Shown: positions 15,731 through 23,465 of the stretch, one piece after another
Numbering within the stretch: the stretch's first letter is position 1
Layout of the letters: every line of letters starts with the position of its first letter
Origin: JADKAV01 sp963732355
GTDB taxonomy: Bacteria > Actinomycetota > Actinomycetes > S36-B12 > UBA10799
Direction of reading: 5' to 3'
Assembly (NCBI GenBank): GCA_963732355.1
Contig: CAVSZD010000010.1
Span: 310,001-374,000, forward strand
DNA: 64,000 bases
Program-made: the position numbers and the translations under genes
Notes under the pieces: model-generated
Told to the model about the DNA's origin: nothing
Database searches by the model: none
What the model saw: only the letters and a program-made list of their open reading frames with translations

Positions 15731-16809
15731 CAGGCCGTCCTCCTTGTCGCCAGCACGGTGAGCCGTTCGAAAGCTGCACGGGTCGCGGCATCGGGGTCGA
15801 TGGCAGCGATCGCCTGTTGACACTGTTCGAAACGTTCATCGATCATGGTCTCGACCGCGGCCTGTGCGCCGGTATCGGTGATCACCTGCCGCAGGGTCTC
15901 GACCATTTGCGGGGTTATGGCCGGGTCGCCGAGATGCCTGCGCAACATGTCCTGCGAAATGGCATCGGCGTTGTGCCAGGCGATGGCCACCAGCGCGGTG
16001 CGCTTACCCTCTCGCAGGTCATCCCCAGCCGGTTTGCCGGTTTCCTTGGGGTCACCGAAGACACCCAGCAGATCGTCGCGCAGTTGGAACGCCTCGCCCA
16101 GCGGGATTCCGAATGCGGACAGGGCCTCCAGGTGGGCGGAATCGGCACCCGCGGCGGCCGCGCCGATGTGCAGCGGTCGTTCGACGGTGTACTTGGCCGA
16201 CTTGTAGCGCGCGACGGTCAGGGCGCTGTCGAGGTCGTACTGGCCGCGCACCTGCTCGAGTAGATCGAGGTACTGTCCGGCCATCAGTTCGGTGCGCATC
16301 TCATCGAAGATGGGTTTAGCCCCCCGCAGTGCCTGCTCATCCAGGCCGCTGGATGTGAGCATCTCGTCCGACCAGCTCAAGCACAAGTCCCCGAGCAGGA
16401 TCGCAGAACCCACACCGAAGTCCTCCGAAGAGCCCAGGTACCCGTTCGAGCGGTGCATGCTGGCCAACCGGCGGTGTGCTGCTGGCTTGCCACGGCGTGT
16501 GTCGGAACCGTCCATCACGTCGTCGTGGATCAAAGCACACGCCTGCAGGAACTCCAAGGCGGCCGCCGCGTGCATGATGGGTCCGTCCGCGGGGCCGCCA
16601 GCGCTGCGCCAGCCCCAATAGGCGAATGTGGGACGCAGGCGCTTCCCCCCCTGGAGTAGATCCTCAAGGGTGTCCAGCAGCGGCAGCAGGTCGGGGCTGA
16701 TCGAAGTCAGCACATCGACCTGTCCGCGCACGAACTCGTCGATGATCCCGGCGAACGTTGCGCGCAGATCGCGCAACTGCGCGTCGATCCCGGTGGTGGT
16801 TGGGCCCAT
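15730..16809 (-). CDS. crtE: Geranylgeranyl diphosphate synthase-type polyprenyl synthetase
   Basis: The 359-residue protein shows the first Asp-rich motif in LIHDDVMDGSDTRRG (DDxxD, around residue 95) and the second in QLRDDLLGVFGD (around 245), plus GKRLRP at the N-terminus. It elongates allylic diphosphates with isopentenyl diphosphate, here most likely to GGPP for the adjacent phytoene synthase and desaturase. The position equals mycobacterial idsA2. First gene of a crtE-crtI pair. Confidence 0.92.
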   Translation of the reverse strand: MGPTTTGIDAQLRDLRATFAGIIDEFVRGQVDVLTSISPDLLPLLDTLEDLLQGGKRLRPTFAYWGWRSAGGPADGPIMHAAAALEFLQACALIHDDVMDGSDTRRGKPAAHRRLASMHRSNGYLGSSEDFGVGSAILLGDLCLSWSDEMLTSSGLDEQALRGAKPIFDEMRTELMAGQYLDLLEQVRGQYDLDSALTVARYKSAKYTVERPLHIGAAAAGADSAHLEALSAFGIPLGEAFQLRDDLLGVFGDPKETGKPAGDDLREGKRTALVAIAWHNADAISQDMLRRHLGDPAITPQMVETLRQVITDTGAQAAVETMIDERFEQCQQAIAAIDPDAATRAAFERLTVLATRRTA

Positions 16810-16900
16810 AACCTCAAATCTACGGCCCTATCGTTGCTGCGGCATCTGCCGCGTCGCCGCCAGGGCAAATGCCCCGCGTCAGTGTGTTGGACCAACCGCC

Positions 16901-16906
16901 TAGAAT
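16901..16906 (+). promoter_or_regulatory. -10 box (TAGAAT) for a probably leaderless metF transcript
   Basis: TAGAAT, a near-consensus actinobacterial -10 hexamer, is followed by 7 bases and the ATG at 16914. No Shine-Dalgarno sequence lies between. This also argues against the in-frame ATG at 16869 as the start. Confidence 0.55.
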
Positions 16907-16913
16907 CCGACCC

Positions 16914-17795
16914 ATGCCCCGATCCACCGTGCGTGAGCGCATAGATGCTGGTGGAGCCTCGTTCTCGTTCGAGTTCTTCCCGCCGAAGACCCCCGATGGC
17001 ACCCGTCACCTCTGGGATGCGATCCGGCGCCTCGAACCGCTCAACCCGACTCTGGTGTCCGTGACCTACGGTGCCGGCGGGACGACGCGTGACCGGACTG
17101 TGGCCATCACCCAGCAGATCGCCCACGAGACGACCTTGACGCCTATGGGTCACTTGACCTGTGTGGGTTCCACTGTGTCCGAGTTGCGTGCAGTGGTCGC
17201 CGCGTATGCCGACGCGGGCGTGCACCACGTGCTGGCCCTGCGCGGTGATCCCCCCGGTGGGCCGCAGGCGCAATGGACCCCGACAGCCGGTGGTCTGCAG
17301 CACGCCGACGAACTCGTCGAACTCGTCGAACGGCTCGGACGGTTCAGTGTCGGGGTCGCGGCATTTCCCGACGTCCACCCGAGTTCGCCGTCCCTGGACT
17401 TCGACGTCCAGGTACTCAAGGGCAAGCAGGACCGCGGTGCGGATTTCGCGATGACGCAGTTCTTCTTCGACGTGGACTCGTACCTGCGACTCGTGGAACG
17501 GGCCACCGCGGCAGGTGTGACGATACCGATCATCCCGGGGATCATGCCGGTCACGAACGTCGGGCAGCTGCAGCGGTTCGCGATGCTTTCAGGAACCTCG
17601 CTGCCGCTGGAGTTGACTGAGCAGTTCGAGGCTATCGCCGATGATCCGGAGGCGGTGGTCGAACTCGGGGTGGAGGTCGCAGCGCAGATGTGTTCACGGC
17701 TGCTGTCGGAAGGCGCGCCTGGCCTGCATTTCTACACGCTGAACCGCTCGTTCTCGACGTTGCGGGTTTACCGGGACCTAGGCTTGACGGTGTGA
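16914..17795 (+). CDS. metF: Methylenetetrahydrofolate reductase
   Basis: The 293-residue protein has the family hallmarks FSFEFFPPKT, VSVTYGAGGTTRDRT, HLTCVGST, LALRGDPPGG and AMTQFFFDVDSY, then IPIIPGIMPVTN. It reduces 5,10-methylene-THF to 5-methyl-THF for methionine synthesis, with bound FAD. The prenyl synthase gene lies on the opposite strand immediately upstream, the same arrangement as Rv2172c/Rv2173. The downstream CDP-alcohol transferase gene overlaps its stop by GTGA. Confidence 0.95.
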   Translation: MPRSTVRERIDAGGASFSFEFFPPKTPDGTRHLWDAIRRLEPLNPTLVSVTYGAGGTTRDRTVAITQQIAHETTLTPMGHLTCVGSTVSELRAVVAAYADAGVHHVLALRGDPPGGPQAQWTPTAGGLQHADELVELVERLGRFSVGVAAFPDVHPSSPSLDFDVQVLKGKQDRGADFAMTQFFFDVDSYLRLVERATAAGVTIPIIPGIMPVTNVGQLQRFAMLSGTSLPLELTEQFEAIADDPEAVVELGVEVAAQMCSRLLSEGAPGLHFYTLNRSFSTLRVYRDLGLTV

Positions 17796-18445
17796 CGCGC
17801 AGCGAATACTTCGAGCGCTGGGCTGGCCTGCACGGCGGGCTGGATCCGCGTACCTCAATCCCGGTTCAGACCTGGCTGACGGTCACGTACGGCTTGGCCA
17901 AACCGCTTGCGGTGTTGCGGCTGTCTCCCAACGCAGTGACGATCCTGGGCATGTTCGTGGCCTTGAGCGTGCCGTATCTGTCCTACCGGCAGTGGTACTT
18001 GGCCGCCGGGCTCGTGGCGCTCGTCGCGGGCATCGTGGACAATCTCGACGGCGCGGTCGCGATCATGACCGGGAAGTCCTCGGACTTCGGCTACGTCCTC
18101 GACAGCGTTGTTGACCGGGTGGGGGACATGGCCTTGCTGGTCGCCCTCGGTTTGGCTGCCAGTAACCCCTGGCCCGCCGTGGCGGCCGCGCTGTTCTCAT
18201 TCCTGCAGGAATATGCCCGCGCCCGGGCGGGGGCGGTCGGTTTCACCGAGATCGGCGTCATCAGCATGTCGGAACGCCCGACCCGGGTGCTCATCGCCGG
18301 GATGTTCCTGATCGCCACCGCTGCCGCCGGAACCCTGTGGGCGCAGATCGGCGGCTGGGTCGCACTGGTTGTAGCCGTCGTCGGGTTCGCACAGGTGATG
18401 CGCATGACCTACAGCAGGCTCGACGATCGCGAACCCGCCCCCTAA
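17792..18445 (+). CDS. CDP-alcohol phosphatidyltransferase family membrane protein
   Basis: The 217-residue protein has about six membrane helices and the CDP-alcohol transferase motif in VDNLDGAVAIMTG followed by GYVLDSVVDRVGD, supplying the metal-binding aspartates. The motif normally reads DGxxAR; here the arginine position is Ile. The enzyme would join a CDP-activated lipid or polyol to an alcohol acceptor; the actual substrates are unknown. The GTG at 17792 overlaps the metF stop. It is convergent with, and overlaps by 4 bp, the desaturase gene. Confidence 0.82.
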   Translation: MTRSEYFERWAGLHGGLDPRTSIPVQTWLTVTYGLAKPLAVLRLSPNAVTILGMFVALSVPYLSYRQWYLAAGLVALVAGIVDNLDGAVAIMTGKSSDFGYVLDSVVDRVGDMALLVALGLAASNPWPAVAAALFSFLQEYARARAGAVGFTEIGVISMSERPTRVLIAGMFLIATAAAGTLWAQIGGWVALVVAVVGFAQVMRMTYSRLDDREPAP

Positions 18446-19914
18446 GCCCGGCCGATCTCGTCCGCCACGATCTCTGCACCCATGCCAACCAGGGGAAGCC
18501 CGCCGCCGGGATGCGCTGACCCACCCACCAGGAAGAGTCCAGGCACGGGGCTGCGGTTCGACGGTCTAAGCGCGGTCGAGGTGCGGCCGTTGCTCGACAG
18601 CCCGTAGATGCTCCCGCCAGGTGATGCAGTGGCGTTCTGCAGGTTCTCCGGTGTTCGAATCTCTCGCCACAGGAGTCTGTTGCGCACGTCGACCCCGCGA
18701 TTCGCCAGGACCTCGAGCACGTGATCGGCGTACCTCTCGCCCTCGATGGCCCAGTCGAGCGCGGGGGGCTGCTGGGTCGGGGCGTTGATCAGGATGAACC
18801 ACGACTCGTGGCCCTCGGGGCGCATCAGCGGGTCGTCGGGCACGCAGGCGTAGATGGTGGGGTCGGGCACTGGACGAGGGTTCTTGTTGAAGAGTGCGTC
18901 GAACTCGGCGTCGTAGTCCTTGGGGAACCACACGTTGTGATGGCGGATCCCCGGTGTCGACCCGCGCAAAGCCAGCAGCAGGACGAACCCGCTGAAGGAC
19001 GGTTGCATCCGTGACAGTCGCCGCAGCGGAGAACGGGTCCGGTGGTCATCCAGCATTTCTGCGTAGACAGTGCGGGTGTCGGCGTCGGCGACCACGACGT
19101 CTGCCGGTACGTGTCCGGCGTCCGTCACTACGCCCGTGACACCGGACTCCTCGCTGGTGATGCGCTGTACTCGGGTTCCGAAGCGGAAGGTGACTCCGCG
19201 CTGCTCACAGCGCGCGTGAAGGGCTTCGGCCAGGACGTGCAAACCCCCCGCGATGTGCCACACGCCGAAGGTCTGTTCGACGAACGGGATCGTGACCAAT
19301 GCCGCCGGACAGCGACGCGGGTCCGAACCGGTGTACGTGGCGTAGCGATCCAGGATCATTCGCGCTCGCGGGTCCTGCAGCGTGGCGTTGCCTAGTTGGC
19401 GCATGGTCTGCCACGGCGCGACAGTGCGCAGGCTGTTGGCTGAGCGCGCCAGGGGCAGCAGGTCGCGGTACCCGTCGAGAGAGCGACCGAGGATGTCCTT
19501 ACGCGTGAGACCCCAGATGTCACCGGCGCGTTTCAGCAGCGCCCGCCACTCGTGTTCAGTGTCCCCGCCGAGTGCAGCCTGCATGGCAGCGGCACAGGCA
19601 CCCACCCCGGCGCCCGGCATTGTGACGGTGGTGCCGTCGGTGAAGTGGTAGGCGAACGCTGGTTCGACCTCGACCAGATCCACCGACTCCTCGAGGCTGC
19701 GGCCGGTCTTGAGGAACAGGTCGCGGTAGACGGCCGGCAAGGTCAGGGTGCTGGGGCCCAGATCGAAGCGGAAGCCGTCGCGCTGCAGGCCTGCGTTCTT
19801 ACCCCCCGCGGCCTCGGACTGCTCGAAAACCGTGACTTCGTGGCCCTTGGTCGCCAGGCGCGCAGCTACAGCCAGTCCGCCCATGCCGGCGCCGATCACA
19901 GCCACCCTCGCCAC
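18442..19914 (-). CDS. Phytoene-desaturase-family carotenoid oxidoreductase (possible CrtD)
   Basis: This 490-residue flavoprotein begins VAVIGAGMGGLAVAARLA with EAAGGKNAG and FDLGPSTLTLP, and ends with FLVGGSAHPGGGLPLVGMGAE, the carotenoid desaturase/isomerase signature. It is a paralogue of the crtI product at 14.2-15.7 kb, so a second desaturation role is likely. Proximity to cruF and a glycosyltransferase suggests a CrtD-type 3,4-desaturase acting on the hydroxylated open end. A ketolase or isomerase role cannot be excluded. GTG start. Confidence 0.8.
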   Translation of the reverse strand: MARVAVIGAGMGGLAVAARLATKGHEVTVFEQSEAAGGKNAGLQRDGFRFDLGPSTLTLPAVYRDLFLKTGRSLEESVDLVEVEPAFAYHFTDGTTVTMPGAGVGACAAAMQAALGGDTEHEWRALLKRAGDIWGLTRKDILGRSLDGYRDLLPLARSANSLRTVAPWQTMRQLGNATLQDPRARMILDRYATYTGSDPRRCPAALVTIPFVEQTFGVWHIAGGLHVLAEALHARCEQRGVTFRFGTRVQRITSEESGVTGVVTDAGHVPADVVVADADTRTVYAEMLDDHRTRSPLRRLSRMQPSFSGFVLLLALRGSTPGIRHHNVWFPKDYDAEFDALFNKNPRPVPDPTIYACVPDDPLMRPEGHESWFILINAPTQQPPALDWAIEGERYADHVLEVLANRGVDVRNRLLWREIRTPENLQNATASPGGSIYGLSSNGRTSTALRPSNRSPVPGLFLVGGSAHPGGGLPLVGMGAEIVADEIGRA

Positions 19915-19979
19915 GCACCGAGGCTATCGGCCCGGTTCAGCGATCCGAGAGGTGGAGCGGGTGGACGGCTTGGCCGCTG

Positions 19980-20047
19980 GTTAGAGGTTGTGGTCCTGGT
20001 TAGCGAATCCACGCGTTGTTTTGCTAACGAACCGCACAACCTCTAAC
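19980..20047. repeat. 68-bp palindrome, copy B1
   Basis: Outer arms GTTAGAGGTTGTG and CACAACCTCTAAC (13 bp) enclose 6-base unpaired segments, a 7-bp inner stem GTTAGCG/TGCTAAC and the 16-base loop AATCCACGCGTTGTTT. It lies in the 344-bp gap between the divergent desaturase and VanX genes and is followed by the same spacer (GCGGG onward) that follows the copies at 61 kb. Confidence 0.92.
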
Positions 20048-20108
20048 GCGGGTGGGTTGAGGCGGTTGGACGGCTGCCCGCCACCGGTTGGCGAGTCTTG
20101 CCAGTGGC

Positions 20109-20156
20109 TACCCGGTGGATCTGGCGCACGCCTTGGGTGTGATTCGGGCCGGTTGA
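20109..20156 (+). pseudogene. Duplicated rluD 3' tail (last 15 codons plus stop), displaced about 41 kb
   Basis: This stretch reads YPVDLAHALGVIRAG and a TGA in one frame, the exact C-terminus of the RluD-like protein encoded at 60.4-61.3 kb, and is nearly identical in DNA to 61270-61317. It has no gene body here. It is sandwiched between two 68-bp palindromes, in the same order relative to palindrome and spacer as in the tandem array at 61 kb, so it is a transplanted fragment of that locus. The remaining sequence of the 19915-20258 gap shows no gene. Confidence 0.9.
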
Positions 20157-20162
20157 GTCCCG

Positions 20163-20230
20163 GTTAGAGGTTGTGGTCCTCGTTAGCGAATCCATGCGTG
20201 TTTCTGCTAACGAACCGCACAACCTCTAAC
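20163..20230. repeat. 68-bp palindrome, copy B2
   Basis: Same architecture as copy B1 with a few changes in the loop (AATCCATGCGTGTTTC) and one in the middle segment (GTCCTC). The inner stem is a perfect GTTAGC/GCTAAC with an extra C-G pair. It ends 28 bp before the VanX-like gene. Confidence 0.92.
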
Positions 20231-20258
20231 CAACCGGGCATGGGCGACTTCGAAAGGC

Positions 20259-20990
20259 TTGGATGGTTCGGTGCGATCCGACGATGACCCCCTGCCCGAC
20301 TACGCCTGGGCAAGTGCTGAGCCTGCCGACGTGGGTCTGAGCCTGGGCGCGTGGGCCGAGGACCTGGCCGAGTTGATCCCCGGGCCGGACGTCGAGGACC
20401 TGCCCGACGCGCCTCGCGAGGCGTCCGCTGACCTCGTGGCTGTGTCTCATCCGCGGATCCGGGTGCTTGGGGCCTACTGGCACGAAGGTTGGCCGCACGC
20501 AGTGCCCGGCGCCTGGCTGCGTCCCGAGGCCTTCAGCAGGTTGTTACAAGCCGTTGCGGCTCTGCCCGCGCCCTTCGGTCTGGCGGTGTGGGACGCATGG
20601 CGCGACCCACGTCTGCAGGCCGCGCTGCACGACCGGGTGTACCAGGACACCACGCTCGCCCCCGGCTTCGTGGCCTACCCCGATCGCGACCCCCGCCGTT
20701 GCCCGCCGCACGCCACTGGCGCGACCGTGGACCTCACCTTGACCTGGCGCGGTCATGCATTGTCGCTGGGCACGCGGTTCGACGCCTTCGTGCCCGAGGC
20801 TGCGGCAGCCGCTCTGGAACCGGACGGGCCGCAACCGGCCACGCAACTGCGCCGGCTGCTGGCACAAGTCATGGCCGGGGCGGGTTTCGTGCAACACCCT
20901 CAGGAGTGGTGGCACTGGGAGTTCGGAACCCGGTACTGGGCCGCGACGACTGGTCATCCCGTGCGGTTCGGCCGTGCGGTCTTGCCCTAG
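20259..20990 (+). CDS. D-alanyl-D-alanine dipeptidase, VanX/DdpX type (peptidase M15D)
   Basis: The protein (243 residues) has the M15D zinc and catalytic residues: arginine in VWDAWRDPRLQ, zinc ligands in PPHATGATVDLTL (H-x6-D), and EWWHWEFG, where Glu is the catalytic base and His the third ligand. It should hydrolyse D-Ala-D-Ala in the cytoplasm. No VanH/VanA ligase or VanRS system is nearby, so peptidoglycan turnover or recycling is more likely than glycopeptide resistance. The start is uncertain between TTG 20259 and GTG 20271. It is convergent with the glycosyltransferase gene. Confidence 0.82.
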   Translation: MDGSVRSDDDPLPDYAWASAEPADVGLSLGAWAEDLAELIPGPDVEDLPDAPREASADLVAVSHPRIRVLGAYWHEGWPHAVPGAWLRPEAFSRLLQAVAALPAPFGLAVWDAWRDPRLQAALHDRVYQDTTLAPGFVAYPDRDPRRCPPHATGATVDLTLTWRGHALSLGTRFDAFVPEAAAAALEPDGPQPATQLRRLLAQVMAGAGFVQHPQEWWHWEFGTRYWAATTGHPVRFGRAVLP

Positions 20991-22057
20991 TTCAACGCGC
21001 GCCCCCGCCATGTGATCATGCCGCGTCGGTGGGTTACCACCGAACGTGCGTAGAGCCCGGCCAGAGCGAGCACTGAGAGCGGGTGGGCCAACGTGTCCAG
21101 CGGTCGCTGCTGCGTGCGCTGGGACACGGCCAATCGCCCGATCACGGCCGCTGCGTAACCCAGCAGGCCGGCCCGTCGCAGGTGGGGACTGCTCAGTGCC
21201 GCGAGCGGTGGCCACACATACATGAACAACAACAACGCGACCGTAGAGGGGCCAAATGCGTCGTGCAACGACTTCGTGTACCCGTCGATCAATTCGGCGT
21301 CATCGGTGTACATCCGACATGCGGCGATCCGGGTCCCGTCAGCCATCGCCACGCGGAAGCCGGCCTGTTTGAACCGCCGCACCAGCTCAAGGTCTTCGAG
21401 GACCGCGTCCCGCACGCCAGCGTGTCCGCCGGCAGCAAAGTAGGCATCACGGCGGGCGACCAAGAACTGCCCGTTGCCGGCCGAAAGCAGTGGATGCGAG
21501 GACGTCTCCGAGATCCGCAGCGGCAAGAACGTCAGCCACGACCATTGCAGTAGCGGCTGGACCAGACGCTGAAGCGGCCCGCTGATCAACTGCCGCGGGT
21601 AGGGGCACACCAGATCCAACTCGTCCAGCAGCCCAGCAGCGGCAATGGCGGCCTGGGGCTCCAGCTCCACATCCGCATCGATGAAGACCAGCACGTCGCC
21701 GGTTGCTGCCTCGGCCAGGCGCTGACAGGCCCAGGGTTTTCCGTACCACCCGGCCGGCGGCTCTTCGCTTGAGCTGATGACGTCAAGTCCGACCGCGCGT
21801 ACCAGCTCCGCTGTGCCGTCGTCGGAATTGTCGTCCAGCACAAGAATCTGTGTCACGCCTTCCAGCCGCTGCAAGCTGCTCAGCGTGGGACCGATCCGTC
21901 CCGCCTCATTGCGTGCAGGTACCAGCACGCTGATGTGTTGGCTGTCGCTCGCGACCTTGTGCGGACGGCGCAGATGGCGAAGGTTAACCAGGCTCAGTGC
22001 GGTCGCTGCGACACACAGGCCGGCGGCAACCCCTGTTGCCAACTGGAGCGGCTTCAC
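20987..22057 (-). CDS. Membrane-anchored family 2 glycosyltransferase (carotenoid glycosyltransferase, CruC/CrtQ-like)
   Basis: The 356-residue protein has an N-terminal membrane helix, a GT-A domain with VLVPARNEAGRI, VLVLDDNSDDGT-type nucleotide-binding strands and the metal-binding FIDADVEL, then an EDLELVRRFKQAGF motif and C-terminal hydrophobic helices. This layout is shared with CrtQ and CruC glycosyltransferases. The GTG at 22057 overlaps the cruF stop (GTGA), so the natural acceptor is probably the 1-hydroxyl that CruF introduces. Sugar donor unknown. Confidence 0.82.
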   Translation of the reverse strand: MKPLQLATGVAAGLCVAATALSLVNLRHLRRPHKVASDSQHISVLVPARNEAGRIGPTLSSLQRLEGVTQILVLDDNSDDGTAELVRAVGLDVISSSEEPPAGWYGKPWACQRLAEAATGDVLVFIDADVELEPQAAIAAAGLLDELDLVCPYPRQLISGPLQRLVQPLLQWSWLTFLPLRISETSSHPLLSAGNGQFLVARRDAYFAAGGHAGVRDAVLEDLELVRRFKQAGFRVAMADGTRIAACRMYTDDAELIDGYTKSLHDAFGPSTVALLLFMYVWPPLAALSSPHLRRAGLLGYAAAVIGRLAVSQRTQQRPLDTLAHPLSVLALAGLYARSVVTHRRGMITWRGRALN

Positions 22058-22809
22058 CGTTCCCGCCACCACTTCAGCGCCGATGGCACACCCAGGATCG
22101 CCATCCCGAGTCCGCCCACAACTGCCACCCCGGGGCGATCCAGGAACACAGCGTTTGCGATCACCCCGCCGATCCACATCCACCCGTAGAGGATCAAAGG
22201 CACGCCGAGATCCACTTCAGGGTTGGGCAAGCGGTTGAGCAGCCACATCAGAATGAGCGTTCCCACCAGCCAGCCGAGGTAGTTCTGCACGGGGATTCCT
22301 GGAATGCCCGGCAGGGCCGGTTGTGTGCGCTCCCAGATCCAGTAGCCCTCATTGACCATTTGCGGGTCGAGGAAGAAGTCCCAGGTAGTGAGCCCGACCG
22401 CCCCCAGAAGTACGGCCCAGCGCTTGCTCACCCATCGCGCCAGGACCAGGCAGGGGTAGGCCATCATCAGCCAGGCAAGCGGCACGATCACGGGAACGCC
22501 GAGGAACTGCGGCTGTAGTTCGTCGCTATAGGAGTACGGGCCGAAGGGGATGTCGGTCGTGTGACCGAGCACTTCGATGGCCAGGCCGAAGCCCACGCTG
22601 ATAACTGCGAAACGGACGGTCCACCCGGCCCCGAATTGTTGGTACGCGTGGCTCAGACTCGCAGCCGTGAACAGTACGACCACCGCGGATGTGACTAGCT
22701 GCCTTTGACCAGCTGGGACCAAGATCCAGATGATCTGGGCCAGGATGCTCGCGGCCACCAGAACTAGTGGCAGCCAGCGGCGGTCGGTGCGAACAGACCG
22801 GGTTACCAA
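22054..22809 (-). CDS. cruF: Carotenoid 1,2-hydratase, CruF family (DUF422)
   Basis: The 251-residue product has about seven membrane helices with conserved polar positions in HTTDIPFGPYSYSDELQP, MMAYPCLVLAR, TTWDFFLDPQMV and GYWIWE. These are hallmarks of the CruF/DUF422 family, which adds water to the terminal psi end of lycopene or gamma-carotene. The start is probably the TTG at 22809, inside the end of the upstream CrtA-like gene (7-bp overlap); the next GTG would remove part of the first helix. It is followed by the overlapping glycosyltransferase gene. Confidence 0.85.
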   Translation of the reverse strand: MVTRSVRTDRRWLPLVLVAASILAQIIWILVPAGQRQLVTSAVVVLFTAASLSHAYQQFGAGWTVRFAVISVGFGLAIEVLGHTTDIPFGPYSYSDELQPQFLGVPVIVPLAWLMMAYPCLVLARWVSKRWAVLLGAVGLTTWDFFLDPQMVNEGYWIWERTQPALPGIPGIPVQNYLGWLVGTLILMWLLNRLPNPEVDLGVPLILYGWMWIGGVIANAVFLDRPGVAVVGGLGMAILGVPSALKWWRER

Positions 22810-23465
22810 GGGACGCGCCCCTCGACGCTCGTCACCGCGAATCTGGCGAACAGTTCCTCGGAGTACCACTGCCGACGGTGGGTCTGGTCGATCACCTGGC
22901 GGTGCACATCGGTTCCGTACGCGAATTGCTTGAGATCCGCTGCGGAGTCCCAAACGCTGAACGTGCCTTGCAGCCCGATGGGTGCTTCCCCGATCCCGAT
23001 CCGGAAGCGCAAGCCGGGGCAGTCGTCCATGATCTGCGCGACAGCCGGGACCGCGCCCTGGAACTCGCGCCACCGTTGTGGTCGGACCCGGGCACGTGTC
23101 ACGGCTGCCACGGGTCCCTGCCACCGGCGCAGTTCTGGATCGGCCAGGAATGGCTCCCGGCCGGACCACTGGCCATGGCTGGCAATGGTGGCCAGTTGGA
23201 AGCGTGTGTGCGAGGTGGCCAGACGGTTCCATCTGTCAAGCGTGGGCGCCAGTGCCCGGTCATCATCGGTCCAACAGGTCAGCAGTGCCCACTGGCGCAG
23301 ATCTGCGTCGGCTGCGGTGAAGCGCCTGCCCGCGCCGGTTCCGAGCGACTTGTGGAACGTGAGTCCTGGGAGTCCTTTGAGCGCGCGAGGATCAGCCGCC
23401 ATCCTCCAGAACGCCCGGCCAACGGCGGAGGTGCGCACGGTCCAGACATCGAGCACAACGCTCAT
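22803..23465 (-). CDS. Spheroidene monooxygenase-like protein (CrtA family)
   Basis: The 220-residue protein resembles the CrtA monooxygenase of purple bacteria throughout: FWRMAADPRALKGLPGLTF, KSLGTGAGRRFT, GQWSGREPF, GPVAAVTRARVRPQRW, GIGEAPIGLQGTFSVWDS and the C-terminal RRQWYSEELFARFAV. CrtA inserts a keto group at C-2 of the open psi end of spheroidene. With CruF and a glycosyltransferase co-translated downstream, this protein may oxidise the same end of the carotenoid. Its ATG overlaps the YbaK stop. The reaction is inferred. Confidence 0.8.
   Translation of the reverse strand: MSVVLDVWTVRTSAVGRAFWRMAADPRALKGLPGLTFHKSLGTGAGRRFTAADADLRQWALLTCWTDDDRALAPTLDRWNRLATSHTRFQLATIASHGQWSGREPFLADPELRRWQGPVAAVTRARVRPQRWREFQGAVPAVAQIMDDCPGLRFRIGIGEAPIGLQGTFSVWDSAADLKQFAYGTDVHRQVIDQTHRRQWYSEELFARFAVTSVEGRVPW

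Noticed and set aside
19980..20230. The 68-bp palindromes as integron attC sites
   Set aside because: attC sites read RYYYAAC at the left end and GTTRRRY at the right. These palindromes have the opposite order (GTTAGAG left, CTCTAAC right), and no integrase is present.
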